From assembly GCA_030549335.1 (NCBI GenBank), contig CM060188.1:42435696-42499695 (forward strand): 64,000 nucleotides of DNA, in the 5' to 3' direction. This DNA is from Pontederia crassipes. Its lineage: Eukaryota > Streptophyta > Magnoliopsida > Commelinales > Pontederiaceae. Position numbers and translations under genes: made by a program. Below are positions 11,101 through 25,100 of this stretch, piece after piece. How positions within the stretch are numbered: position 1 is the first letter of the stretch; each line of letters starts with the position of its first letter. A model generated the notes under the pieces. The model saw only the letters and a list, made by a program, of their open reading frames with translations, was not told the origin of the DNA and ran no database searches.

Positions 11101-14100
11101 TTAGAGACTGATGTAATTCATCAATAAAAGGAGCCAATGAATAGAGAAAGAGCGATCTCATCTTTGCATCAGAAATCAACCCATGTTTAGAGCATGAATT
11201 CGACCAAAATTTTGTCCAGTGCCTTCTTGAATAGTACTTCGGCCTATCCTCATATCTTGTCTGCTTTATGATACTGGTGTTGCGCCACTATTACGACTGG
11301 TAATAAACATATTTCACGAGCCTAATTGAGGATTACTACAATAACAAAGTTCAGAATTATCTAGGGTCATTATAGACGAATCATGATCGTAAAGTACATA
11401 AGTTGCCGCTTTCAATCGGTCCGTAACTTGTCATAAGCTGTGACAACTCTTGTCTATTCCGAATTTGACTCTGATTAGATCGTTACTAGATTTCATGGGT
11501 GTGACAATCATTTTTTTTTAAAAGTCGAAAATGTTTTGGAAGAATTTTACTTGCACAAAAACTCCTTAACTTACCAAACATGGATCAATCGAAAACATAT
11601 TATGACAAAAATCACAGATTTTGAGACGCTAGACTACAAAATTGATTTAACTCTGATCTTGTTGTGGCATGAAACATTTTTTAAACTCTTTCAAAATCTA
11701 TGAAAATATATAAATTGAGGTCGTCTACAATCAAAATTCATCGTGATAGGAGTTCGCAATCTAAACTTTGAAGCCAAGCACGTGTGAGCATCTCGAAGGA
11801 TCATGGAGAAGACTTTTGCACGGTAGACTCAGGAGGATCAGGCAGCCATTACTTGTTGATTCTTGAGAGTTCTAAATATTATTGAGATGATCTTATGTAT
11901 CAATTTGATCTTTCTGTCTTTTGATTCTTAGTAATTGTCTTAATTGCTAGTACAAACTTGTGGACCCTTGTACTATATTTGATCATAGCTTGTTCGAATT
12001 TTACTAACATGATTGTTGAGTGCATTACTTTTTTTATAGTTATGACTAAATTAATCAATTGATTATTGACATGTCTTCTGTTGGTTCAGTCTCTGTAGGA
12101 CTGATCTTGGAAGTGGAAATTCAATAAATTTTTTTTAAACGAAATTAGAAAGCATAACTCATTAAATTCTAGCCTTAATAGATTTGAGAGTAGAATCGGA
12201 AGTGAGTGCTCTCAGTTTATTAATATTAAGGATATAGTTGAACCAATCCGCGGTCAGTACTATTTATGATGTCATCAACAGCAGCCGATTCCAAGCCCGG
12301 ATAAAGGAGGAGGGTTGTGTTAGGCCCCGACAGCCAGCATAAAATCCTGTCGAATCTTATGAACATGGATCAACGAAGGCGTCGTATGATCCATGTAGCC
12401 GACCCCACCTAGTGGGATAAGGCTTTGTTGTTGTTGTTATAGTTGATCTTATCCCAGACGGACGAATCATAATTGAAGTGGTCCAAGTCCATCTAAAAGT
12501 TGAATCTATTCATCATTGTATAAATCAACCTACTGTTGATGAAACTTCGGAAAAGGTGGACAGCTTTGGAAGGAAAAGGTGCTCTTAGTGTATTGGCCCA
12601 AACAGCAAACAGTCGACAGATTGCTCCATACATGGCAGGAAGGAAGCTTTGTCTAGAGTATTTGGAGGCACTAAGGGACAAATATGCAACTGGCAACTGG
12701 CAGTAGGCAAAGGGACTATAAAAGAGCAAGGTGGCTGCCCAAGAGGGGGGTTCGAATCCCTTTCTATTCCAATCCTCAACCCATTCTGCTGCTGGAAGGA
12801 GGAGCCATTTACCAACCCATTCTCCCTCTTCTCTTTTATTTTTCCTTTTCTTCTTTCCTTGTTTTCTTGTTTCTTATGTATAGTTAAACAACCAACTAGG
12901 GCTGGAGGATTTGTGATGGATGCTTATGTTTCTAAACACTTATGATTTCTGAAACATTCACAACGTTCTTTGTTGCTACGGATTTCTTGATGTCTCTTGG
13001 ATTGCCGAATGTGTTTTCATTGATTAATCTATCCATCATGCCTTGATATGAGAGGGTGATACCGTCCTCAGACCAATCTTCAAGGGCAGAAGCTTGAGAC
13101 GAGTTCATTCCGAAAGGCATAATGTGACTCAACGTTTTATTTCTCGTTTCATGTTTTTGCTGAAACATGCGGGTTTAGCTCGTAGATGTCGTCTTCATGT
13201 TGAAGTCTTGATTGTCGAACATATTTTCTTCTACGGTCCACGAATTATGCCTTGGTCCGACCGTTTATATTCTCCTCTAACTCAAGCTTCATGACCGAGA
13301 GGCAGGGAGTTTGAAACTGAATTCTTTCGACAAGGCATCATGTTGGTTGATATACTATCGATCTATTTTATGTTTTCTTCTAAAACCTGCGAGTTCAGCT
13401 CAAAAAGCCTTCGACGAAGGATAATTCCTGCCCGAGAGGGTGTTCATAGTCCCTAGCTAAGACATGCGAGCCAAGAGGTTGGGCCGGTGCTAGGATATGC
13501 CGAGGAATCACCGTTCGCCAAGGTTCACTTCCCTATTTTCATATTTCGACAGTTGATCCCCAGTTTTCGAGACTTTGACCAATACATTTCGACGCTAGCA
13601 TCTTCCGCCCGAAAGGGTACTCTATTCCCCGATCATTGCATGTGTGCCGAGAGGTGGGGCAATGATTGGGTTGTTTCTAGGGAGATGCCGGTGGTTAGTT
13701 CTACGGTGAGGCCGAGAGGTGGACCCTAAGTACTCCAAAGGTCATTTGTTTTAATTGAAGTTTCCCCTTTAATGAGGTTGAGTGTCAGAGTTCCTTTGTT
13801 TGTTGATCTGAGTTTCCGACATTGATGACTCTCGCTCGAGAGAGTATGGGTATTTCCCAAGCGCTTGCACTCGCGCCGAGAGACGGGGTGGTGATTGTAC
13901 GTCAATGGCCAATATTGAGCAGGTCCGAGAGGAAAACTCGAGGCATTTCCCGGTACGTCGTTTCGTGGTTTTAATTTGTTGACATTCTTCCTCCGTCCGA
14001 ACTATTTTTGGCTTCTTAGTGTTGCCCGAGAGGGTAATCTATCCCTCGATTGTCGTATGTGTGCTGAGAGGTGGGACGATGATCAAGTTAAATCTAAAGA

Positions 14101-17100
14101 GTCTGACTAGTGCCGGGTAGGGCCAAGAGGTCTGCCTGAAGTTTTCTTTGACTTAAGGGCATCCACCCGAGAGGGAATACCACTTGCTAGGACTCAGTGT
14201 GGGCCCTTACTGAATCCCAATTCTTAGGATTCCTCTCAAGTCCGAAGGTGAGGGTATACGGGCGCATACCCCCATCTAGGTGACTAGAAACCGAACTCCT
14301 GAAATAGTCCCCTAAGCCTTGGCGTTTATTCACTTTGATTTTAGTCCGCGCTTATACTAAAAACATCTAAAAATTAGTGTAACTTCATTTGTTGTATTTT
14401 CTAGTTTAGTGTTATTTCATTTTCTCAATTTGAAATTAGCTTTTTCTTCAAAACAGTTTTCATTGTGTGAACTTTTCAGCTATCCCTGTGGATCGACCCT
14501 TAAACACCGATTGTTGTGCGCTTGTAGCTTCGTCGTGTATGCTAAGGATTTAAAAAATTTAAAGCTTATTCGAGGTTTTTCTATGAAGTAGATTTCACTC
14601 AAGTCACACACATCACGCACCGTCGAGTCAAAATTTATTATGAAATATTTTTTTTAAAAATTCAGTAAAGAATGACAATAAATTATGGATTCAAGCTATG
14701 TAAAAAAAATAATAAAAAAATAAGTTTTCACTAACATAATAAGTAGAAATGCACAATTAAAAAGGGATAAAAATAATATTTCTTATAATTAATAAAATGG
14801 GATTGATATTTTTTACTATAATAATAGAAACAAAAGGATGGTATTACACTACCTTTGATGAAACTAGAACAAAGTAAAACGGATCGGGAGACTCAGGAAG
14901 TACAACCTTTAATACATGCACTAATATGTCTAACCATCAAAGCGATGTAATAATTGTGATCCATTACTCCTATTATTTTATCCAACGGTGCACGTGCATC
15001 CATAGGAACCCATGTGGCTCCGCCACTAGCAGGGGACATCCCTCGACTTACTTATGCTAAGTTTTCTTTGTTGATGCAAATCATTACTGAGGATGAGGTT
15101 ACCGAAGCCCTACGGGACCTCAATAGGGCTTCCCGATTTTCTTCTACAGAGGGTTCTGGTCGGTTGTACACGAGGATGTGCTGACGGTTATATGAGACTT
15201 CACTGGGGGTAACTAGGGATTTGACCACCTCAAAGCACACCTAGCTGAGCAAGTGGACGTACATTTCCAATCGCCCTATCAAATGCCATCTACCTCTCGG
15301 TGGCTCGAGTATTGAAGAATCTACTTCGGAAGGTGCTTCCTTACCTGATCCATCCGATGCAATCGGCTTTCATTCAAGATCGGGCCATCACCGACAACTA
15401 CACCATCGCCTAACAGATCATAGCACATTGGAGGAGGACTAGTTGCCAATCCTTCGTATAGAAGATCGACATCTCCAAAGGATATGACACAGTCATGGCT
15501 TTTTCTTTGGCATTCTATGCATCACTACCGCTTCATTCTCAGAACCCAGTTCTGGTCAATGGGGCGAAGTTAGGCGATTGAGTGCAGCCGCAGCACGTGT
15601 CCGATAGGACTGTCCGCTGGCTCCCATACTCTTTGTCCTAGTAGTCGATGCTCTCGCAAGATGCACCCAAGCGTCCTTTGTGGCTGGCCTCTAGCCAAGG
15701 GCCTAGTTCCTCTCCTATAGTATATGGATGGCATGGTGTTCATAGAGAGTTCCAACCAGGAGGCTTGACGAGTAGCCATTCTCATAGAGTTCTTCGGCAC
15801 GACGACCAAACACCAGATAAAAAGTGCCAAGTCCTTCATTCCCTTTGGCATGACTCCTGAGGATGCAGCCCAATGTGCAGTCGAGTTTCGCACCCCGATC
15901 AACACCCTTTTGGTCACCTATTTGGGCCTCCCTCTCTCCGACCTCCACATTAGCTCGCACGGGTGGACTCTGGTCATCGAGCGCATGGAGCAAAGGCTCC
16001 AGGGCTGGAGCACACGACTCCTATCCCGAGGAGGCTGGCTCATCCTCCTTCACTTCGTCCTCTCGGCACTTCCAATGTGCTACATGATGATCCTTCGGAT
16101 CAATGTTGTCAAATTCGAAAGTTTAAGTAAACTCATTTTTTAGCCGATAAACTCATATCATAAAATCAACACAATTTGTAAATTCTATGTACCAAATAAA
16201 TTTAATTATTTCAGTAAATTTTATGCACTTACAAACGCATATCTATGATCCATAAATTACAAATAACTAATATATTTTATTCATATAAATAAATATTGAA
16301 ATAATCAAAATAGCTGCTATCACTTACAACTAATATATACTAACTACGAATGATTATGTTTATTAAGATGAAAAAACTATAAAAACATAAAAATAGGTAA
16401 AATGATTGCACTAGAATTTCTAATCATGATACAAATTTCATTCTCAATCACAAATACATTAATTAAATAAAATAATAAGATTTTACAAACTTCTTTAGTG
16501 TAGAAAATAAATAATTGTATGCAATTGTACAGGATCGTATAAACTCATGTAGAATCATATTTAAGAGTTTATATGATTCTACGAAATGTTTAAAATTATT
16601 TTTTATGTAAAATCTAAGAGTTCAAGTTATTTAAGAGTTTATGCCAATTTAATTCGTTTTACTTACCCAAACTCTTAAAATTGTAAGAGTTTAAGAGTTT
16701 GATTTGAGAGTTTAACGACATTACCCCGGACACCAGCTTAGGTTCTCCTTGAGTAGTAGATTCTTCTCGCAGGGATGTCGACCTAACTGGCAAGGCGTCC
16801 ATCTTGTCGCATGTAGTGTTTGCCGGCCCACCTTCTAAGGAGGACCGGGGGTCTGGGGTCTGGGATCTCTGCTGCACCAAATGAACTCTCCTATCTCGCT
16901 GGGTTAGGTGGATCATGAGGTCAGAGGACATCATATGGCATTCAGTCTTCTTCACCTACTGCGAGTGTAACCTATCATGGGAGTCGAAGACTATCTTGCC
17001 CCCACGGGGCTTCATCCTTTAAGAGAGAAGTGGCGGCACCTGTCCCGCGGTGTGCCCACTCATGATTCACTCGGCTCCGGGGTGGATTTCTCTTTCTGGC

Positions 17101-20100
17101 AACAAGATTGGTCCCTGGGTACCCACTTGCGGAGGCATGCCCCGCATATATGCCTTAGCGACGCATCTTATAGCGACAATGCCGAAGATTTGGTCTGAGG
17201 CTGGTGGCCCCGACTCTGGCTGTTGGACTTGGCCAGATCCCCTCTCGGACCAGCACTTCATTGAACTCCTGGCGGTACATCAGAGGATCGCCTTCTTCTG
17301 CCAAACCACTCTAAGTCCCACGGATGGGCATATCAGACTCGTAGTTGGCATGGAGCCTTTACATCCGCTTCCTTTACAACATAGTGATGCCGGAGGACTT
17401 CAGGATGGGCTGCAGACACATTTGGCGATCCAGGTACCGTTGAAAGTCAAGATCTTTGCTTGACTTATGCGGCTTGATCAGCTTCTCACCAAGAGGTACA
17501 GGGTGAAATGGGCACCCCACACGAACACATCCTGCATATTGTGCGGCATGGCGGAGGAAGACATCGCCCATCTATTTTTTGTGTGTCCAACATCCCAGGC
17601 ATCTGGTTTTGGGGCCTATTCCTCTCCAATTTCGAGACCCTGTGGCAATCTCTCCGATTTTTTGGCCCGACAAAGATAGAGGTGGAGAGTTTTGGCCAGT
17701 TCTTGGCCATCTAGTTCCAACGCAATCGGATGATTTTTGTGGGAAGCGATTGTGCGTATTGTACACATCTCCTTTCTTCTTCGGGATTGGAGTTTTAGTT
17801 AGCTGATATACGTTTTTGTCTTTTGTTGCTCTCGCTTCGAGAGCCCATAGTTGTACATGATTCCCATTTCATAGTTATATATATACCTGGATAACAACCA
17901 CAAATGTTGGTGGTGGTCATCCTTTTCCCCTAAAAAAATTATTGTCAAAAACTAACGTAATGGACAAGCAAATATAAATATCATCATAAAACACGAGACA
18001 AATATTTAATGACAACATATTTAATACACTGATTTCATATAATGTATAGGCATGAAACCGCTTTAAACGTAAAGATTGTTGCCATGTAAAAGGTCTACAG
18101 ACACATTTACTTTGATTAGAGAAAATTCTATGTTCATAAAAGAATAAGTTACAAAAGAAACATGGTTAAATTACAAGACAAATATCTAAAAGTTGTTTAA
18201 AAAATTGTGATTTACCATAATTCAATCTTCCATATTCTTAATAATTGATTATGAACCATACAATATAAAATTAAAAATAATAAGAAGACAATGCCATATA
18301 TAAGCCTCACATAGGATTACACTTTTAGGTCCTTACCGTAGGGCAATCATATGTCGAGTAACCGCATGAACTGACAATGATGACAACTCCATTAACATCA
18401 GACAGGCCTCCAAGAACAATTGAAATTTCAGCAGAGGACAGACTAGGGGGAGCCCTCCAATAAGTTTGTGGCTTCCCTAAGCCAAGCGGAGCAAGCAATG
18501 AAAAGAGTGGTTGAGAGCCTTTAGCTGTCTCGACCTGCAAGTACCAAACTAGTTTGATTACTTAAACTGGTGCATTAATCAACTAAAAGAACCTTCTGCA
18601 ATTTGTTTTAGCAAGAAATCATATTAACTAACATAACAAACCTTACACTATTGTGCAAATAAAAACAAACTGTTTGCATAAACATTTAACAAGAGAATCT
18701 TTTAGGAATTCACATCAACATACAAGGTCAGTGTTACCAACTAGAAGGAATAAAAGCTCTTTTTTTTCGAAGGAATAAAAACTTCAATTAATCTGAAACA
18801 TGGACTAATATACTGTCAAGGCACAAGGATCACAAGAAATAAACTGAATTCACAAATGAAACCTTGGACAAATATCTAACCACTTTGATTCAAAAGGTAA
18901 ATTCGAAACTCTATGCTCAAGTATCCTCGAATCTAACTGAATTACCTACTTAAATACTAATTAAGTTATCCAGTTGCAGAGTAGAGTACAGCAAATATTC
19001 ATTCATCAACTGTCATGTAACAATACAAGGGCTTTATATAAAATTGCACACAACCTATCTCTCTAAAAACAAGTAATCAAAAGGTCTAAAATAATGGGTT
19101 CATAATAGTCCCATAACTAAGAATGAAAGACAAAGGCAGAAGATCTGTAAGCTAATTCATCCTACATGACCAGACCCCTAGTCATCCTTTTGATTCTCAG
19201 GCAAACTGTCCCAAAACGCTTCCATTTTTATTTTGAGAGGTAAAAAGGATGACTAGGTCACGCTAGCCGTCCAGGTGTATATATATCTATGATCAAAGGA
19301 TACATGACTGATCACGAAAAGTATGAGGGACCAAAAACGGAAAAACAAAAGGAGGAAAGGTATTAGATATCCACGACAAGGAATTATCCACCCTCCCACA
19401 CTCTCATCAAAACGAAACGACTATATGATGTACAATATCTTCTATGCAACACCGCTTAGCATATGGCCCACATGACCACAAATGCCATGGTCCATGACCA
19501 TCTCCATCACTGGTCCCCCAGCACACAAGTAGCCCATAAGAGACCTCCAAAATGTATCCATGTCTCGAAGCATAAATGGAAAAATGTTGCAATACAACAA
19601 TAAAAAAAGAGGGGTGATATCCTCCTCACAGGCCCACACAGGTTGCAAGTGAATTTTTTGCCAATTTGGGCAAAAGCATATCACAGCAAGGAGGAAAATG
19701 TTTAGTAGTCTTATGACTTCAAAATATGAAAGCAGCACTAGAGGGCAAATCTGCAAATTTACTGATTAAGCATAAAATTATTTTTTTAAGGAATATATAG
19801 AGAGAGATCCTGAAAATTAAGAAAATATTATGCCTACAAAGAAGTCTGCAAATTCCTTTAGGTTCAGCAATTTTAGGAAGTAGAAAGCCAGGCATCAGCA
19901 TAGAATAGACTAGACTACCATCTACAACAAAAGGAAAATGATTAATTGTACTTACCTCGTGTAGTAAGCTAGCATAAGGATATTCAGCAAGAGATTCTGC
20001 TCCATTTAATATCACCTGCAATTTTGTTTTGTCAACTTCTATTCTTCGCTGGGAAGTAGCTAAGTCCACCCCAACTTCATTCATAGCCTTGCATACAGCA

Positions 20101-22127
20101 TCATCTGAACGCCTTCTTCTTCGCAAGCTGCAGAGAACCCTCATATAGTCCACATATAATGCTTGAAGGATATCTTTGCCACTACATCTTTTACATATAG
20201 GTCCATCAATGAAAGTTGAATGACCACTGAAACTTCCTTCACTTCGGCCACCATTATTTGATCCACTCTGGCTTGATACATTATTATAGTTTTTCAACTC
20301 TTTAGAATGAAAATTAAGTAGCAAATTGGCTCCCTTTCCAGCACAACAAAATTTGCATGTTTTTCTCCCACATTCTGAGCACTCAAAAAGCAATGGGAAC
20401 TTTCCACCAGGATTACGAGATGCTCCAGTATGCGGTTGTTCAGCACAAATTTGACAACCAGCAACATAGCATGTTTCTCCAATTCTCTTAATGTTCCAGA
20501 AATCAACAATATCATCACCTGCTTCCAGACCTATTGAAGCAATAATTTTATCTTCCAATGCAGCTTGGCCTAGCCAGGCAAGGGTGTCAGAATCTTTGCA
20601 TATCCTTAGCATGTTAAAATCATCGAGTAGACGGTTTGGATCTACTGTTGCAGGATCAATGCCAATGGATAATAAGGCTCTATCTCTATCTGCAGCTGAA
20701 AGGTTCAGATGAACTCGTTCAACTTCAAGCTTCATTGCCTGAATAAAATCAGCATTCCTCCCCTAGAGAGAATATAGATCAATGAATCATAACAATATAA
20801 TAAAAAAGTGAGCTGAGGCACATGCTTCTAATAAAGTCGACGGAAAATATTCTTCTAAATAAAGAAGAAAATATAAACAAATAAATTTGAACTAACTACA
20901 CACACTGAACATAAATTTCAATTCTCTAAAATCCAATGCACTTCTAGAAATATTTTCCAAATTGCATTTGACACTAGTCCTCTGAACAAATATCATGAAG
21001 CACCATCTAGTTTCTAGTAATATAGAGAAAAAAAGAAAGGTTATAAGTAAAAATGTAATAAATAATATTGAGAATGAAGTTGTGGAGATGCTGTGCTTCA
21101 TCCACAATATCCAGAAATACATCATGGGTGGTGCTTTCCACAAGCCACACAAGAATATGTGAAACATCAGGAAATTCTTTTTTTTTTTTTTTGAGAAGGC
21201 AAAGGATGACAACCAGAGCTTACTATTGTCATCCATGTAAATAAATAAATATATATATATATATCCACAAACCACACAAGAATATGTGAAACATCAGGAA
21301 ATTCTTTTTTTTTTAGAAGGCAAAGGATGACAACCAGAGCTTACTGTTGTCATCCATGTATATATATATATATATATATATGGGTTTAATGAATATACGG
21401 AGCACTAAAACTTCGTATGCATGCGGAGCAATCTCAAACCGTGGATCTTGTAATCAACGGTTGATGGGGGTGCGTGTTCTTTTTAGGACGATTCAACTAC
21501 AGCGCGTGTGGAGAGAGAGAGAGCAGGCGGCTTGCAATTGATGTCGAAGAGAGAAGAAGGCAATGTCGGCTTGCAGTTGATGTCGAAGATAGAAGAAGGC
21601 AGCGGTGGCTTGTAGTTGACGGAGAGAGAGAGAGTGGTGATGGATTGCAACTGATTCCAGAGAGAGAGCGGTGGCAGCTTGCAGCTGATTCCAGAGAGAG
21701 AGATCAGTAATGGCTTGCAGCTGATGGAGAGAGAGAGAGAGTAGTGGCGCACTGCAAGTGATGGAGAGAGGGAAAGCCATGGCAATCGGTAGATTTTATG
21801 ACAGTGAGATGCGGCAGTCTTCAAATTTGATTTCATAGTAGCTTCCTTCCAGAGATTCGAGAAATTTATGACATTAAATGCAAGCTCTCTCTCTCTCTCT
21901 CCATTATCAAATGCGGGCAGCCTCTTTCTCTCCTTCAATATTAAGTGCAAGGTTCCACTTCTCTCTTCGAGATCAACTGACACTTGTGAGCTGCCACTAT
22001 TCTCTATCTCGCTCCCGTTGAATCATCCCAAGGAGAACACATGATCCATCAACCGTTGATAACAAGGTCAACGGCTCTAGATTGTTCCGCATGCATACGA
22101 AGTTTTAGTGCTCTGTATATTCATTAA

Positions 22128-22172
<45 letters not shown>

Positions 22173-25100
22173 GAACATGCAAAGGTAGGGTACTCTCGAA
22201 AAGAGAGCGGCAAAAAAAAAGGAGAAAATGCTACCACTCCCGAAATTAGAGAAAAAGTTTTAGTTAGTTTTACTTTTGTTAAAAAATTTCCTTGTTATTT
22301 GGTATTAGAGTATATAGAACCCTATAAATACCCTCTACCAGTGGAGTGGTATAGAGAAAAAGACTTGATTAATGAATGTTTGCCATTAACATTATCCTAA
22401 GTGGATTCAAGTCTCATCATGATATCTTGGGTTCTAGATTTCTTCTACAATGTGGTGCTTCACCCTTTTGGATGTGCTACTTTGATTCAGATCTCGCCTT
22501 TGCCCTGTACTTGGCTTAAGTAATTGTTTCTCCATCTGGCATGATGCTTGGCAAACCTGTTGGCCCACTTGTTGTTCCTTACCCTCACCTTATTGCACTA
22601 GCTCGGGATAGTAATGTTGCTCTTGCAGAGACGTGGGCAGATCCATCAAGATCTGGGCAGGGGTGCTGGTCCCCATGCTTTAACAACCACCTTACTGATC
22701 GCCGCCTCTCCAAGCTGCTGATGCTGATGCTGATGCTGATGAATCTCAGTGGAGTTAATAGACTGGACAGCTGAGAAATGGTGGGTGGCTATGGTCCCAA
22801 ACAAGCATAAGAGATTGTGTATCCCTGTCCAGGTTGAAGACAGCGCTTCGCTTGCTGATTACTGGCTAATTTGGAATATTAAAACCTACCCCTCTTAAAA
22901 TTAAAATTTTTATATGGCTCCTGATAAGGCAAAGGACTCCCGCTGGCTTTTACTTGGACCGCTAGCTTTCTGGGGTATAACCACCCTGCAAGATGTGCAG
23001 CGAAGACTTGGAAGAGGACACGGCTCATTTCTTTGGATGTAGCATCTCAAGAGGAATTTGGAACAGAGCCAAAATCGCATGAATTTCCCGCAACATGGAA
23101 GCTGACTTCTGGTCCTCCTTCAGGAAGGATGGGACAGCTGGCTCCATTTTCACCTACCGATCATGAAAGGACCGGGCTCTTTTGCATTTCTGTGGGCAAA
23201 ATGGCTGCAAAGGAACAATGTGGTCTTTCAGGGTGATAGATGCTATGTGGATAACATTCACCCATGCCACCTTCCTGATCTGGGGGTGGAACTCCCTATG
23301 GCTCTTTCTTACTTCGTCTCCTCTCCCTTTTTCGGTTTGCTGGGATTTCTATGTATTTTGACTTTTTAAATGCTTTCACGATAAATGGTTTTGGATGGTT
23401 ACAGTTAACACCCTTGTTAATCATCATTTTTTCAGGCTAAACCACGAGTTATTGCCTAAAATTGTTCAGAAAGAAAAAAAAATTAAATGTTAATATTATA
23501 AATTACTACAGATTGGACAAATGTCTTGGTTACCTTGGTTGATCTAGAGAGGGATTGGTAAAGCTGAATATAATGCTCCATGTCAAGTTCCTTTGTGCTT
23601 TCACCTTTAGATGACTGAAAAACTACACCAGAAGAAACATGAAGTGCATTAACTGATAATGAGATATCAAATGAATTCATCCCTTGATTGCTAGAACTAG
23701 TGTCTCCTGTTTCACATGAAAGGTGTTGTTCTGTTGTCGCAGCATAATCACCAGTAAGAAGATCGAGAAAATTGTTCATCGAACTTGGTTGAGATATTAA
23801 GTTTCCACTTCCGTTAGGCGCATGAGATTGAACATCATAGTTGTCACACACGAAAGGATTTGTGGAGTCATTCGAGCCAGAAATATGAAGTGTGCTACTC
23901 TGTTTTGATCTTTCTTCGAGAAGCTTAATATATCTAGCACCAAGGGTATTCCCAGAAAATATGCCAGTCCAAGGAAGAGATACACCAAGCACTTCAATCT
24001 GTACAATATTCATGTTTAGTCTCACAAGTAAAAAAAACATACAAACAAGTAAAAGGACATGATGGTGCATTTCTCAAGGGGAGGAAGATAATTTAACCTA
24101 AATTTAGAAGCCTTAAAGTTGTTTACCAAGTTGATGTCAACAGAAACTATAGCAACATCTGAACTTAGATCAAACTCCTGACAGACCAATGTATCCAAAT
24201 AGTTTTTTTGTTTTTTATAGAGAGAAGGATGAACAACTAAGTGGGTAGTTATCCGAATTTATTAATAATATTTTTTTGAGGGACACAACGATAACTAGAC
24301 AATTTTGGTAGTCATCAGTTTTGTATTAAGACCATAAACATGAGATGTACAAGTGAGTATACAGAAAGAAAGAAAAACTAACTAGGCAGTGATGAGGCCT
24401 CCCACAATTTATTCGCCTCTCAACCCCTTTGTAGTAAGAAAAGAGATATGATACACAATATTACTAGTGTCTGGTTTGAAGCCAGATGGCCCATGCGATC
24501 GCCATAGATACCATCGTAAGGTGCCTCCATCCTTGATTTGCTCTGGTGCTGAGTGCTCTTAAGGATCGCCATAAAGCACCCCTCATTGAAGAGTCAACAT
24601 ACACTGAACTCATTGTCATACCGCAGTGGTGATGGCACTCAAAGAATAGATTCACAATATCCTTTACAGCTGCCCCACATGATGCATGTGAAGTCTCTAC
24701 AGTCGGTGCACATCACGATATGTGGACTCTAGTGGGAGATCTTTCCTCGCATAAGAGCAAGGAGAATATCTTGACTTTGAGGGGTATGCATGACCTCCAA
24801 ATACATCGGCAGTACACACTGAATGTGCCAAAAACAGTGTTCTTTGAATTCTTTTTCTTTTTTTCTTTTTTTCTTTTTTTTTTTGAGGGAAAAAAGTATG
24901 ACTACTAGAATTTGTAGTTGTCATTCAAATATATTTATCACTATGAAATGATCAAAAACTCCGCCTATGTTTTATAGCCGGTCCCAAGCCCGGATAAAGG
25001 AGGAGGGTTGTGTTAGGTCCCGACAGCCACATGGATCAATGAATAGTAGAGCGGAATGGCGTCGTATGATCCATGTAGCCGACCCCACCTAGTGGGATAA

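Larger units (their letters stand above)
21300..22240 (-). mobile_element. LINE 3' end split by a Mutator-like element
   Basis: The minus-oriented tail and stem-loop (21325-21355) run into a TA-repeat. After the insert 21382-22131 the TA-repeat resumes and leads into gtgatgaacatgcaaagg and gagagcggcaaaaaaa, the usual UTR of the family. Confidence 0.75.

Noticed and set aside
12740..12765. tRNA gene suggested by gggttcgaatccc
   Set aside because: A perfect T-arm-like box but no matching acceptor stem, D-arm or anticodon arm could be drawn around it.
21483..21983. 166-codon minus ORF as a protein gene
   Set aside because: It lies wholly inside the Mutator-like element and is made of GA/CT repeats giving Ser/Leu-rich low-complexity sequence.
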